The notes beneath the pieces were generated by a model. It had not been told where the DNA came from and searched no databases. It was given only the letters and a program-made list of their open reading frames with translations. This document shows, piece after piece, positions 38,626-47,977 of a DNA stretch of 64,000 nucleotides (its first letter is position 1; each line of letters starts with the position of its first letter). The stretch comes from Marivirga lumbricoides. GTDB taxonomy: Bacteria; Bacteroidota; Bacteroidia; Cytophagales; Cyclobacteriaceae. A program made the position numbers and the translations under genes. Where the stretch lies: positions 170,726 to 234,725 of the forward strand of contig NZ_BMEC01000012.1 of the NCBI RefSeq assembly GCF_014636295.1, read 5' to 3'.

Positions 38626-39032
38626 TTCTCATAATTCATCATCCACCTCACACCAAACTGATCAATTAACATAGCAAACTTAGCTCCCCAAAACTCTTCT
38701 CTCAATTCATTCAGAATTTCACCTCCTGCTGACAATTGCTGGTATAAATGATTAATTTCTTCCTCAGACTCACAATTCAAATTGATTTCTACATTGTTAC
38801 CCCTTTTCACTTCTCCCATTCCGCACATATCAGAAGCCATGAGCATAAAATCACCATTTTCGAGGCTGGCATGCATTATTTGATCATGAATCTCCGGTTG
38901 AAACTGGTCCTTGGCAGGCGAATCTTTAATTGGCATCAAATCAAGCTTTCCTCCAAATAAATTCTGATAGAAAGTCATTGCTTCACGACAATTTCCATCG
39001 AAGTGAAAGTAGGGTTGTGTGGCTTTTTTCAT
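38622..39032 (-). CDS. PhnB-like VOC protein
   Basis: A 136-residue protein. YFHFDGNCREAMTFYQNLFGG at the start and FWGAKFAMLIDQFGVRWMMNYE at the end are diagnostic for the PhnB/3-demethylubiquinone methyltransferase-like VOC group. No methyltransferase activity should be inferred. It overlaps the SRPBCC gene by 4 bp. Confidence 0.88.
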   Translation of the reverse strand: MKKATQPYFHFDGNCREAMTFYQNLFGGKLDLMPIKDSPAKDQFQPEIHDQIMHASLENGDFMLMASDMCGMGEVKRGNNVEINLNCESEEEINHLYQQLSAGGEILNELREEFWGAKFAMLIDQFGVRWMMNYEK

Positions 39033-39047
39033 TGTTCTATTTACATT

Positions 39048-39431
39048 TTAAGGTTTAAGTGCTATTCCGTAAGAAGTCATTCTCCTAATTTTTGCTATTT
39101 TACTATGATTATCGAATTCATACACATCACAAAATCCATAACTACTTCCTGATCCCATCTTATAATTGCCGTTACATGCAGCTATTTTACCATGCGTAAT
39201 AATATGATCAATATTTATTTCTGTAGCTGTATACTCTTTCATGGCTTCTAACTCTTTCTCCACCTCATCCTTTCCCTTAATTACTTTATCACCTACCATG
39301 TCCCAAACTATATTGGCTGCTAAATAACTCAGAATATTTTGTACATCTCCTTTACCAAAAGAAATATTGAACTCTTTTAGCAGAAGCTTTTTAGGGGCGT
39401 TATCACAATTTTCCCGGCAAGTTATTTTCAT
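39048..39431 (-). CDS. NTF2-like (SnoaL-type) protein
   Basis: A 127-residue cone-shaped-fold protein. LLLKEFNISFGKGDVQNILSYLAANIVWDM and GKDEVEKELEAMKEY match small NTF2-like proteins. I chose the ATG at 39431; a start at 39461 would add ten residues. First gene of the operon that runs to 37139, transcribed away from the AraC regulator. Confidence 0.8.
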   Translation of the reverse strand: MKITCRENCDNAPKKLLLKEFNISFGKGDVQNILSYLAANIVWDMVGDKVIKGKDEVEKELEAMKEYTATEINIDHIITHGKIAACNGNYKMGSGSSYGFCDVYEFDNHSKIAKIRRMTSYGIALKP

Positions 39432-39522
39432 GTTAAACGTTTTAAGGTTCAGAGTTAACATTCAAGCTCTCAATCGAGTGCTTCCTGATACTTTCAATAA
39501 TTTATTCTTATTACTATATTTA

Positions 39523-39530
39523 CAAATGTA
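39523..39530 (-). promoter_or_regulatory. Candidate -7 element of the VOC/SRPBCC operon
   Basis: Minus-strand TACATTTG is a perfect TAnnTTTG match, about 92 bp upstream of the NTF2-like start. A TTG lies about 15 bp upstream of it, somewhat close for a -33 element. Confidence 0.45.
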
Positions 39531-39657
39531 CAAGAATAGAAAATTCAATAAACTGTGTAAATCCGTCAATCTCTAGGGTAGATTGCGCCAGGCATTTGGA
39601 TATCAATAAGCAAGTGATGTTCTTAGTTAAAAAATCAGCTCTTAAATTCTTTCCTCA

Positions 39658-40641
39658 ATGAAACATGTTTCTATTTTGTTGCTAAATGATGTAAACCTGG
39701 GAAGCATGGAAAATGCCAGACAGGGGCTTCTGGAAGCTAATGAGTATTTAAAAGCTCATAATCAGGCTGATTTTTTTAAGGTAGAGCTCGTAGGCCTTAC
39801 TTCGGATGTTAAATTGAATAAAGGTTTATATGCTGTTCGTCCTGAAAAATTGATTAGCCAGGTGACACATACTGACATGATAATCATTCCGCCAGTTCAA
39901 AACGATATTTCCCAGGCTCTGAAAAATAATTCCGATTTTATTCCCTGGATAATTGCAAAACATAAGGAAGGAGCCGAGGTGGTAAGCCTCTGTTTGGGAG
40001 CATTTCTGCTGGCATGTACTGGCTTACTGAATGGAAAAGATTGCGTGACACATTGGAAAGCAGCCCATCAATTTCAACAATTATTCCCGGAGACCAGGCT
40101 TATGCCGGATAAATTACTCACAGATGATGATGGTATTTATACCGGAGGAGGTGCATTTTCATCTGCCAACCTGATTCTTTACCTCATCGAGAAAAATATT
40201 GGAAGAGAAGCCGCTATCTTTTGTTCCAAAGTATTTCAAATTGATGTGGGCAGGGATTCACAATCACCATTTATCATCTTTACCGGCCAGAAAGAACACC
40301 CTGATGAAGGTATAAAAGTATTGCAATCCTATATTGAAAATAATTACCGAGACAAAATTTCCGTAAGCAGTCTATGCAAAAACCATGGAATAGGTCGCAG
40401 AACCCTCGAACGAAGGTTTAAAAAAGCTACTGGAAACACTGTAGTGGAATACCTGCAAAGGGTAAAGGTGGAAGCGGCTAAAAGAGAGCTGGAAAAAGGC
40501 TATAAAACTGTAAGTGAAGTGATGTTTGATGTAGGCTACACCGATGACAAATCATTTAGAAATGTATTTCGCAAATATGCAGGAATGTCACCTGCCAACT
40601 ACAGAATGAAATATGCAAAAGAAGGGGTAGAAGCTGCCTGA
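39658..40641 (+). CDS. GlxA-type AraC family transcriptional regulator
   Basis: A 327-residue regulator. The N-terminal DJ-1/PfpI-like domain (about 1-185) has the nucleophile-elbow-like SLCLGAFLLA near 104-113 and GGGAFSSANL near 161. The C-terminal AraC domain (about 220-320) has two helix-turn-helix units, including RRTLERRFKKATGNT and SEVMFDVGYTDDKSFRNVFR. It is divergent from the VOC/SRPBCC/NTF2 operon with 196 bp between (226 bp to the chosen start), and probably controls it; this is an inference from arrangement. Confidence 0.9.
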   Translation: MKHVSILLLNDVNLGSMENARQGLLEANEYLKAHNQADFFKVELVGLTSDVKLNKGLYAVRPEKLISQVTHTDMIIIPPVQNDISQALKNNSDFIPWIIAKHKEGAEVVSLCLGAFLLACTGLLNGKDCVTHWKAAHQFQQLFPETRLMPDKLLTDDDGIYTGGGAFSSANLILYLIEKNIGREAAIFCSKVFQIDVGRDSQSPFIIFTGQKEHPDEGIKVLQSYIENNYRDKISVSSLCKNHGIGRRTLERRFKKATGNTVVEYLQRVKVEAAKRELEKGYKTVSEVMFDVGYTDDKSFRNVFRKYAGMSPANYRMKYAKEGVEAA

Positions 40642-40665
40642 GGCATTTGCTAAAGCAAATGGAAT

Positions 40666-40688
40666 ATTAAGAAGTTAAGGAAATTAAG
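40666..40688. repeat. Inverted repeat, left copy, flanking the GxxExxY gene
   Basis: The complement of this 23-bp site reads CTTAATTTCCTTAACTTCTTAAT-like and matches the two right copies (41261-41283 and 41303-41325) with two mismatches each. Confidence 0.6.
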
Positions 40689-40727
40689 TTTCATCGTAAT
40701 TCTATTTCCTTAGAATATATCTATAGC

Positions 40728-41180
40728 CTATGAATCTGGCAGATCTCTGAAGATTTCATTAACCAATGGTCTGAGGGATTTAGTAATATTATCTGTATAG
40801 AAATTGATGAGAAGACCTTATGGTTTCTTTAATAGTTTCATGTAGGTATACAATTGTGCTTCGTGAACAGGTAAAATGTATTCCACCGTTTTAAGTTCTA
40901 CAACTATAGTGTCTTCTACTAAAAGATCAAGCCTAAGGTGAGTATCTATAGTTATTCCGTCATAATGCACGGGTACAATTAATTGCTGATGTACTTTATA
41001 TCCCTTCTTTACCAATTCATAATTCAAGCACTTTTGATAGACACTTTCCAGTAATCCAGGCCCTAATTCTTTATGAACTTTTATTGCACACCCAGTAATT
41101 GCATAAGATAATTGGGTAACATCTTTTTTTGTCACAACTTCAGATTTTGGTTGAATACTAAAGTAAGATAAAATAATCAT
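40728..41180 (-). pseudogene. GxxExxY protein gene with premature stop
   Basis: The first 120 codons (41180 to 40821) encode a GxxExxY family protein: CAIKVHKELGPGLLESVYQ with the name-giving motif, RLDLLVEDTIVVELKTVE (a PD-(D/E)xK-nuclease-like core) and HEAQLYTYMKLLKKP. A TAA at 40820-40818 then stops translation. In the same frame, the next codons give GLLINFYTDN and run to a TAG at 40728; GLLINF is the usual continuation of the family. So one nonsense change has cut about 30 residues off the C-terminus. The core motifs are intact, and a truncated protein may still be made. Confidence 0.75.
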
Positions 41181-41260
41181 AAACCATTCAGGAAATAAGT
41201 CATTAAGTAAATGAAGTCTTTGTATGTGAAAATCACTTAACTATTAAAAATTTACTTATT

Positions 41261-41325
41261 CTTAATTTTCTTAACTTCTCAATGGTTAAACTTAGAGCTT
41301 GCCTTAATTCGCTTAACTTCTTAAT
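41261..41325. repeat. Inverted repeat, two right copies, flanking the GxxExxY gene
   Basis: CTTAATTTTCTTAACTTCTC (from 41261) and CTTAATTCGCTTAACTTCTT (from 41303) are tandem copies 42 bp apart, each followed by AATGGT. They are inverted relative to the left copy at 40666-40688. Confidence 0.6.
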
Positions 41326-41341
41326 GGTATAAACTGAATGC

Positions 41342-44300
41342 TCAACTCAAAAAACTCAGTAATTCCTTCTTACTCATCGATTTCAAAAAGGAAGCATCCT
41401 CTACAATCAGTTCGCCTGCCAACTCCTTCTTTGTGGCCTGCAACTGCATAATTTTTTCCTCCACAGTATCAGGGCAGATCATTCTGACAGCAGTAACATT
41501 TCTACGTTGACCAATGCGGTGTACCCTGTCTATGGCTTGATTTTCAACCGCAGGATTCCACCATGGATCAACCAAATAGACATAATTGGCCTGCTCCAGG
41601 TTTAACCCTGTACCCCCTGCCTTCAGGCTGATAAGGAAGACCCTGATATTTTGCTGTTGCTGGAATTCAGCTACTATTTCTTCCCTGTTTCTCGTTCTGC
41701 CGGTCAGTTTTACATAGCCAATATTTTTCTTTTTTAATTCTGCTTCAATCAAATCAAGCATGGAAACAAACTGCGAGAAAACCAATATTTTATGATGAGG
41801 AGCATTGTCTTCAATTTGCTCCAATAATGCGTCAATTTTAGCACTGGGATGTTCTTCTGTGAAAGTGCCATCATTTAACAGTTTTGTTGAGTTACATATC
41901 TGCCTTAGCTTGGTTAATCCGCGCAGCACATTCATTCTGTTTTTATCCAGCTCCTCTTCATCTTTTGCAGACACATATTCCCTAAACTCCTTTTCATAGG
42001 CATCATAAATGGCGCGCTGCTGTTCCTGCATTTCGCAATACAAGATGGTTTCTGTTTTTTCCGGTAGCTCTTTTGCCACTTCTCCTTTGGTTCTTCTTAA
42101 CAGAAAAGGCCTGATTTTTTGCTGCAGATCCTGTGCTCTTTTGCTGTCTTTAAACTGATCAATCGGGGCAGAGTAAATATTTTTAAAATACCTTTTGGTA
42201 CCTAACAAACCGGGGCAGGCAAAGGAAAACTGGCTGTACAAATCAAAGGTATTATTCTCCACGGGAGTACCGGTGATGGCTATCTTATTCCTTGATTGCA
42301 ATAACTTTACTGCTTTGTACCTCTGCGATTCAGGATTTTTTATTTGCTGTGATTCATCCAGAAAAATATAATTAAAGATGTAACTCTTAAGAAAATTTAC
42401 GTCCGTCAGTAATGTGGTGTAAGAGGTCAGGATTATATCATAATTTTGATAATGAGTAGTTTCTCTACTTCTTTCAGGGCCTTTAAGAGTGAAAACTTTT
42501 AGCTTAGGAGCAAATTTTTCTATTTCAGCTTCCCAGTTAAAAATGAGTGTGGTAGGTACAATAAGTAGATTAGTATTTGTACCTCTTTTTTGTTTTTGCA
42601 ACAGCATAAAAGCAATAATCTGCACAGACTTTCCTAATCCCATATCATCCGCCAGCACACCACCAAAATTAAAATCATCAAGAAAATTGAGCCAGTTTAA
42701 GCCTTCTCTTTGATAGCCCCTTAACCTGCCGTTTAATCCGGCAGGCACTTTCACTTGTTGAATTTTGGTAAAATCTTCTGCCTTTTCACGGTACATGGCT
42801 AATTCTCTTTTCACTGAATTATCCAGCATTTCCTCTTCAAAGAGTTCTTCTACCTGGCTGAAATTTACTTTTTGCAATGTTAAATGGTCATCATCCGATA
42901 TGTCGGCTGCAATAAAATAACGCTTAAATTTTTCAATCCACTCTGTGGGAATAATGCCCTGAGTACCATCGTCCAACAGCACATATTTGCGTTTATTTTT
43001 AACAGCAAGATGTATTTTCTTTAGAGAAGCCTTTTGTTTTCCGAATTTTACATCCACCTCAGCATTAAACCAGTTGATACCGCTTAACACTTTAATATCT
43101 ACTTTAATTTTGTTGGGATTAAAGCGGTTATTTCTGATTTCATTAAATCCTAAAACTCTGATTTGGTGGCTCCCCCATTCTTCAAAAGTGTTGAGAAACC
43201 AATCTTCATCCAGAAAGTATCTTTTGTGCAGATAAAAATATTCCAGTGGATCATTTAGTTGTTCTTCAAAATCAGGATGCTGTTTAATTAACAATGAAAC
43301 TAATTTGTCTTCCTCCACAGCATCTCGCTTCACCATAAATACTTTCCCTTTTTGATCTGTTCCATAAACCTGACGTTTGCTACGAACAGCAATTTCCATA
43401 TCACTGTATCGCATCACCGGAATAATCATTACATGGCTGCCGAAATCCGATAAATAAATGATACGCTCCCTGTCAGTATCATAACTTCCCCAGGCAATCT
43501 GCTTCGGTGTGCCTTTTGGAATGTATTGGTAGTCAATGTGTACTTTGTCTTCAATCTGATTGAGCAGTCCTTCTTTAAAAGCATTAAATTTAGAATGAGA
43601 AATTAATAGACTACTCTTTTGCTCAAACAACTCTTGAATGGTTCGGATCAGCTGTAGGTTAGTCATCAGGTAAAGTGCTTCTTCTATCTGCAAAAAGTAC
43701 TTGTACCGAACAGCTATATCGCTTAAAGAATATGACTTTTCTCCTACCTTAACAGCAATAGAAACCTCATACGCTTTTTCGGATTTTGAGACCTTAACAA
43801 CAGGTTCCTCAGCAAGCAAAGCTATTTTTACGGGTTTTAGAGCGGAGGTAATTATATTCTCTGATTTTTCCGGCTGATGGAAGTATACCGGGTACTGCAA
43901 TGGGTTTTCAATAATCGACTTTAATGCCAGAATATCTTCCTCCGCCAATAAATCTTCAGTTCTGTTTTGGAAGCGGCTGAGTGCCATAAAAAATTTCATT
44001 TTAGCCGGGTCCTGACTCTTCCAAAGATATTTTTGCGCATCAATCAGTAACAGAGGGTTTTTAAGCTTCCCTTTTTCAGTTCTCTGTCCGTGGTATAACT
44101 CTACAATTAAATGATGGTAGAATTTATGTTGCCGGAACACCATAAATCGTGATTCAGGAATGGAATCAGTTGTTGTATTACTATCCTCTGGTTTAATTTG
44201 TTGAGTAAGCCGGTAAATACTTTCCCGCGTAACAGGAATAAATTCTTGTTTGACAGGCTCAATAAAAAGTCTTCCGCTATCCAGAGCAATCTTAAAGTGC

Positions 44301-44713
44301 TGATCCAGATCAGACTCAGCTTCCAGTCCGTAATCCATGGCAGCTGTTCTCAGTTTTTCGTCTCTCACTGCCCGGTTGAAGAAAACCTGCAGCTCTTTTT
44401 GCTTGCACAGCGCATTCAAAATTTGGATTTGATAAGAACATGCTTTACTTCCCTCCTTTCCACAATCGCATAAAAGTATTAATTGATTTGCTTCCTGAAG
44501 TACAGAAACTATTATTGAAAACTCTCGGGTGATCTCTATGTCAAAAACAGCTTCATTTAATTTAATTTCTTCAGGAAAAATTCTGGCTCCTTCAGTAAAA
44601 TCAGCCCCTTTTATTTCAGGAGCTAAGCTTTGCCATGATAAGGCTTCCGGCTCATCTAGCGCTATGATCAGTCGGTGAGAAGAAATAGAAGTAGCAAATG
44701 CAGGTGGTGTCAT
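41342..44713 (-). CDS. SNF2-family DEAD/DEAH-box helicase
   Basis: An 1123-residue Swi2/Snf2 ATPase. The N-terminal 600 residues are a family-specific region with SNF2-associated beta-rich domains. The motor has LADDMGLGKSVQ (motif I region) near 690, the DExx box as DESQQIKNPES near 795, SQFVSMLDLIEAELKKK near 985, and motif VI in DRVHRIGQRRNVTAVR near 1065. Such proteins remodel protein-DNA complexes, as RapA does with RNA polymerase. Intact N- and C-terminal parts suggest it is functional. It is monocistronic. Confidence 0.92.
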   Translation of the reverse strand: MTPPAFATSISSHRLIIALDEPEALSWQSLAPEIKGADFTEGARIFPEEIKLNEAVFDIEITREFSIIVSVLQEANQLILLCDCGKEGSKACSYQIQILNALCKQKELQVFFNRAVRDEKLRTAAMDYGLEAESDLDQHFKIALDSGRLFIEPVKQEFIPVTRESIYRLTQQIKPEDSNTTTDSIPESRFMVFRQHKFYHHLIVELYHGQRTEKGKLKNPLLLIDAQKYLWKSQDPAKMKFFMALSRFQNRTEDLLAEEDILALKSIIENPLQYPVYFHQPEKSENIITSALKPVKIALLAEEPVVKVSKSEKAYEVSIAVKVGEKSYSLSDIAVRYKYFLQIEEALYLMTNLQLIRTIQELFEQKSSLLISHSKFNAFKEGLLNQIEDKVHIDYQYIPKGTPKQIAWGSYDTDRERIIYLSDFGSHVMIIPVMRYSDMEIAVRSKRQVYGTDQKGKVFMVKRDAVEEDKLVSLLIKQHPDFEEQLNDPLEYFYLHKRYFLDEDWFLNTFEEWGSHQIRVLGFNEIRNNRFNPNKIKVDIKVLSGINWFNAEVDVKFGKQKASLKKIHLAVKNKRKYVLLDDGTQGIIPTEWIEKFKRYFIAADISDDDHLTLQKVNFSQVEELFEEEMLDNSVKRELAMYREKAEDFTKIQQVKVPAGLNGRLRGYQREGLNWLNFLDDFNFGGVLADDMGLGKSVQIIAFMLLQKQKRGTNTNLLIVPTTLIFNWEAEIEKFAPKLKVFTLKGPERSRETTHYQNYDIILTSYTTLLTDVNFLKSYIFNYIFLDESQQIKNPESQRYKAVKLLQSRNKIAITGTPVENNTFDLYSQFSFACPGLLGTKRYFKNIYSAPIDQFKDSKRAQDLQQKIRPFLLRRTKGEVAKELPEKTETILYCEMQEQQRAIYDAYEKEFREYVSAKDEEELDKNRMNVLRGLTKLRQICNSTKLLNDGTFTEEHPSAKIDALLEQIEDNAPHHKILVFSQFVSMLDLIEAELKKKNIGYVKLTGRTRNREEIVAEFQQQQNIRVFLISLKAGGTGLNLEQANYVYLVDPWWNPAVENQAIDRVHRIGQRRNVTAVRMICPDTVEEKIMQLQATKKELAGELIVEDASFLKSMSKKELLSFLS

Positions 44714-45074
44714 TCAAAAAATAATAAATTTTATTCAAAATCTTAGCAAATGGAAAGGTAACTTAATATAGGCGTTTAATTATAATTTCAAATATTTCAC
44801 TATGTAGCTTTGTTCTTTATCTTTTTGCTTGATCAAAAAGATAGAAAAAATCAAGACAAAAAGATGCTTCCACGCCCCAATTCCGCCCGCTCCCCGCCTT
44901 TTTGTCGTCCCACGCGCTCTATCCAAGCAAACAGTATTAGCATTCTAATATTAAAGTACTTATTGTACAGTTCCTTGCTTTAAGGAATAAAAATAGCTAA
45001 GTATGGGTGGAAAGTGAAAAATAAATGTTTATTTAAGGACCGACTGTTGTGATAGTTACATCGATTAAATTAAT
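44714..45074. other. Spacer holding repeat copy C
   Basis: 361 bp between the helicase and flavoprotein genes. It contains the dispersed repeat at 44821-44922; nothing else is recognised. Confidence 0.5.
44821..44922 (+). repeat. Dispersed intergenic repeat, copy C
   Basis: A partly self-complementary AT-rich half (CTTGATCAAAAAGATAGAAA, then AAATCAAG) is followed by GATGCTTCCACGCCC and a GC-rich half. It aligns with copies A (13388-13505) and B (14850-14932). Confidence 0.6.
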
Positions 45075-46301
45075 TCACATGGCTTTGGCTGCCAGGTAAG
45101 CTGTAGTCCAGGCCGCCTGAAAGTTGAACCCTCCTGTTACGCCATCAATATCCAACACTTCTCCAGCGAAATACAAACCGGGACAAATACGGCTCTCCAG
45201 GGTTTCCATATTCACTTCGCCCAACTTGACACCTCCACAAGTCACAAACTCCTCTTTAAAGGTGGTTTTTCCTGAGGCGGTATATTCATCGCATACTAAA
45301 CTATTAACCAACTTATTGAAGTTTTTTCCTGAAAAATTATTCCATCTGAGTTCCGGATCAATTCCTGATTTGGCACTCAAATATTCCCAAAGTCTTTTAG
45401 GCAGTTGAAAAGGAGGTGTACCAGCTACTTTCTTCAAAGGATTTTCCTGTTGAAATTCTTCCCGCATTTTCCTCACTTCAGGCTCCTTATTCCCGGAAAT
45501 CCAGTTGACCAACACAGTATATTGATATTCTTTTTCCTGCAAAACCCTGGCTCCCCAGGCAGAAAGTTTCAAAACAGCAGGTCCGCTTAAGCCCCAATGC
45601 GTAATGAGCAATGGGCCACGATGAGATAGTTTGGTGCCTGCAATTTTCACTTCTGCATCCGGAACAGAAAGACCTGATAATTCTGTGATACTTTTATCAG
45701 TTAAATTAAACGTAAATAAGGATGGAACCGGTGGATTGATGCTATGACCAAGCTTTTCCAGCCAACTGTACCCTTCAATTTTATTGCTACCTCCTGTTGA
45801 AATCAGTAGCTTCTCACATTCAAACAATTGATTGGCGTTCGCAGTCAACTGAAAAGAGCTCTCCAGCTTTTCAATAGTTTCGATATTTGCTCTGGTGATG
45901 ATTTCAACTTTATATTTATCACATGCTTTCAGCAAACAATCAATAATAGTTTGAGAGTTATTGGTAATAGGAAACATCCTGCCATCCGCTTCTGCATGAA
46001 GCTCCACTCCTCTCTCCGAAAACCAATTGACAGTATCCGTAGTACCAAATTCAGCAAAGGCTTTTTTCAGTTTTTTATTTCCTCTCGGATAGTTTTTGAT
46101 GAGCTCACCCGGTTCTTTGCAGGTATTAGTAACATTGCATCTCCCTCCTCCGGAAACTTTCACCTTCGCTAAAAGCTTAGATGATTTCTCTACAACCAGC
46201 ACTTTCTTTCCAGGATTTGCTTCTGCTACATTAATTGCAGCAAAAATACCCGCTGCCCCTGCTCCAATAATGATGATATCCGCTTTTTTCATTCTAAACA
46301 C
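45075..46301 (-). CDS. BaiN/HI0933-type FAD-dependent oxidoreductase
   Basis: A 408-residue flavoprotein. The dinucleotide-binding GAGAAGIFAA is near residue 13, followed by SGGGRCNVTN near 50, characteristic of the HI0933/BaiN family, and GEVLDIDGVTGGFNFQAAWTT-type sequence at the end. The physiological substrate is unknown for most members. M1 or M4 may be the start. It ends a minus-strand series with 54 bp to the VWA gene. Confidence 0.9.
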   Translation of the reverse strand: MFRMKKADIIIIGAGAAGIFAAINVAEANPGKKVLVVEKSSKLLAKVKVSGGGRCNVTNTCKEPGELIKNYPRGNKKLKKAFAEFGTTDTVNWFSERGVELHAEADGRMFPITNNSQTIIDCLLKACDKYKVEIITRANIETIEKLESSFQLTANANQLFECEKLLISTGGSNKIEGYSWLEKLGHSINPPVPSLFTFNLTDKSITELSGLSVPDAEVKIAGTKLSHRGPLLITHWGLSGPAVLKLSAWGARVLQEKEYQYTVLVNWISGNKEPEVRKMREEFQQENPLKKVAGTPPFQLPKRLWEYLSAKSGIDPELRWNNFSGKNFNKLVNSLVCDEYTASGKTTFKEEFVTCGGVKLGEVNMETLESRICPGLYFAGEVLDIDGVTGGFNFQAAWTTAYLAAKAM

Positions 46302-46355
46302 ACAAATTCAGGAGCAAAGATACACCTTTGCTTGGTACAGAGCGAACAACCTCTT

Positions 46356-47681
46356 TTATCCTTCGATGCTTTTTGTGTTCATAGCTCTCACAGCTCTTTC
46401 TATTCCTGATGGTGTGAGAGGAAACATAGGAATCAATTGCTTCATCACCTGAATAGTGTAAGTATGGGGCCAGTATTTCAAAGGTTCCGGATTGAGCCAA
46501 ACAGCTTTTTTAAATTTATGTGCTAGGGATTTGATGCTTTCAATGCTCAAGCTATTTAATTCGTAAGGCGCCATGGCAGCATCTCCAATAAAAAATACAC
46601 GGTAAGCTTTATCGTGTGCCAGAAGCTTCTCTATAGAGATGGATTTTGTCCTTCTCTCATCAGTATAAACATGGTTGTAAATGGTATTGTGGAAATAATA
46701 AACTTCCAGATCATGTGCAAAGCGGGTTTTCATTTTTCTGAACAGATTTTGTACACTTCGCACATAGGGCGCCATAGAATAGCCACCATTATCTATCAGA
46801 ACAATCACTTTCAGCTCTTCATTTTTCTCGCTGCTCATTTCAGGAATAAAAAGCCCGCCTCTCTTCAATCCTGATTTAATCGTTTCAGGAACATCAAGTT
46901 TTTCGATAGCACTTTCTTCAATCACTCCTTTTATTGAGGCCAATGCTGCATCTATGTTATTATCATTCAGTAAGGCATCTCTGTCAATCGGGAAATAGTT
47001 TTTATCCCCCATCACCTTTCTGGCCATTTTTCCTCCGCCCTGACCGCCCACTCTGATGCCGTTTTTGGCTGCTCCCCCATGCCCATAAGGTGAAATTCCG
47101 CCAGTGCCAATCCAATGGCTTCCTCCTCCATGCTGTGTTTTTTGCTGTTGCCTCACTTTTTCCATGCGCTCCAATAGTTCTTCCAAAGACAATTCTGAAT
47201 AATCAGCCATTTTATCCAGCACCCTTTCTGCGGGTTGTCCTTCCTGATCGACAGCATCTTTATCCTCTTGGTCGGGGTTGTCTTTATCCCATATCTCCTT
47301 ACCCGAAACTACTTCTTTGATATCATAACTTGTAAGGTGGACCTGATCCAGAAAAGTATTTACAAGTTCCTCATCGTTTAAGTCACGATCTGCTTCATCT
47401 AAAAACTGAGTTTTCCATTGAGCAAAAGTTTCGGAGCGAAGAATGGCATCTTGTAAGGTTTGTCCAGGCTGAATAGGCACTTGAAGAAAATATTCGTAGT
47501 AAGCTTTTGTAAATGGACCTAAATCTGTCGGTCCTTTTACAATAATGCCTTTTAATACATTATAGATATCACCCAATGTTTTGACCAGGCCTTTCTGCAT
47601 AGCTTTTCTAAGCAAAAGCAAAGTACGTACATCTGCTTTTAAGCCATGAGATCTGAATTTTTCCGGTAGTGAGCTAAACAT
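46356..47681 (-). CDS. VWA domain protein (CoxE-like)
   Basis: A 441-residue protein. The N-terminal helical region (RTLLLLRKAMQKG) and C-terminal VWA domain (about 265-430) resemble the CoxE-like partners of MoxR ATPases. The MIDAS first motif is DNGGYS instead of the canonical DxSxS, so metal binding may be altered. MoxR/VWA pairs act as chaperones for metal-centre or complex assembly. The MoxR gene is 296 bp upstream with palindromic repeats between them. Confidence 0.85.
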   Translation of the reverse strand: MFSSLPEKFRSHGLKADVRTLLLLRKAMQKGLVKTLGDIYNVLKGIIVKGPTDLGPFTKAYYEYFLQVPIQPGQTLQDAILRSETFAQWKTQFLDEADRDLNDEELVNTFLDQVHLTSYDIKEVVSGKEIWDKDNPDQEDKDAVDQEGQPAERVLDKMADYSELSLEELLERMEKVRQQQKTQHGGGSHWIGTGGISPYGHGGAAKNGIRVGGQGGGKMARKVMGDKNYFPIDRDALLNDNNIDAALASIKGVIEESAIEKLDVPETIKSGLKRGGLFIPEMSSEKNEELKVIVLIDNGGYSMAPYVRSVQNLFRKMKTRFAHDLEVYYFHNTIYNHVYTDERRTKSISIEKLLAHDKAYRVFFIGDAAMAPYELNSLSIESIKSLAHKFKKAVWLNPEPLKYWPHTYTIQVMKQLIPMFPLTPSGIERAVRAMNTKSIEG

Positions 47682-47721
47682 ACTTTTTCTTTTTATCGCA
47701 TTGCATATGCTATTATTTAAA

Positions 47722-47966
47722 CATCCTCTTTACAAGTGAGGACGAGTTGACACTATCACACTATTGTTACGTTCTCGCGTAGCACTCTGTCTCTAGTTCT
47801 CCTAAATCATAGAGTTTTTAACTCATAACTAATCCTCGTTTGCAACGTGGATTGTTAAGCTAAAGAGCTTACAACTCCAAACCTATTTTTACTACTTAAA
47901 ACCTGCCACTCAATTTCGCATTGTAAATGCTGGTGTTTAGCCATCCTTGTTGCAAATGAGGACGAG
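47722..47966. repeat. Three palindrome-like units spaced about 110 bp
   Basis: Units: ATCCTCTTTACAAGTGAGGA (from 47723), ATCCTCGTTTGCAACGTGGA (from 47832) and ATCCTTGTTGCAAATGAGGA (from 47943). Each is an imperfect palindrome around TTGCAA or TTACAA; units one and three are followed by CGAG. They lie in the spacer between the MoxR and VWA genes. Confidence 0.6.
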
Positions 47967-47977
47967 CAAAAGAAATA

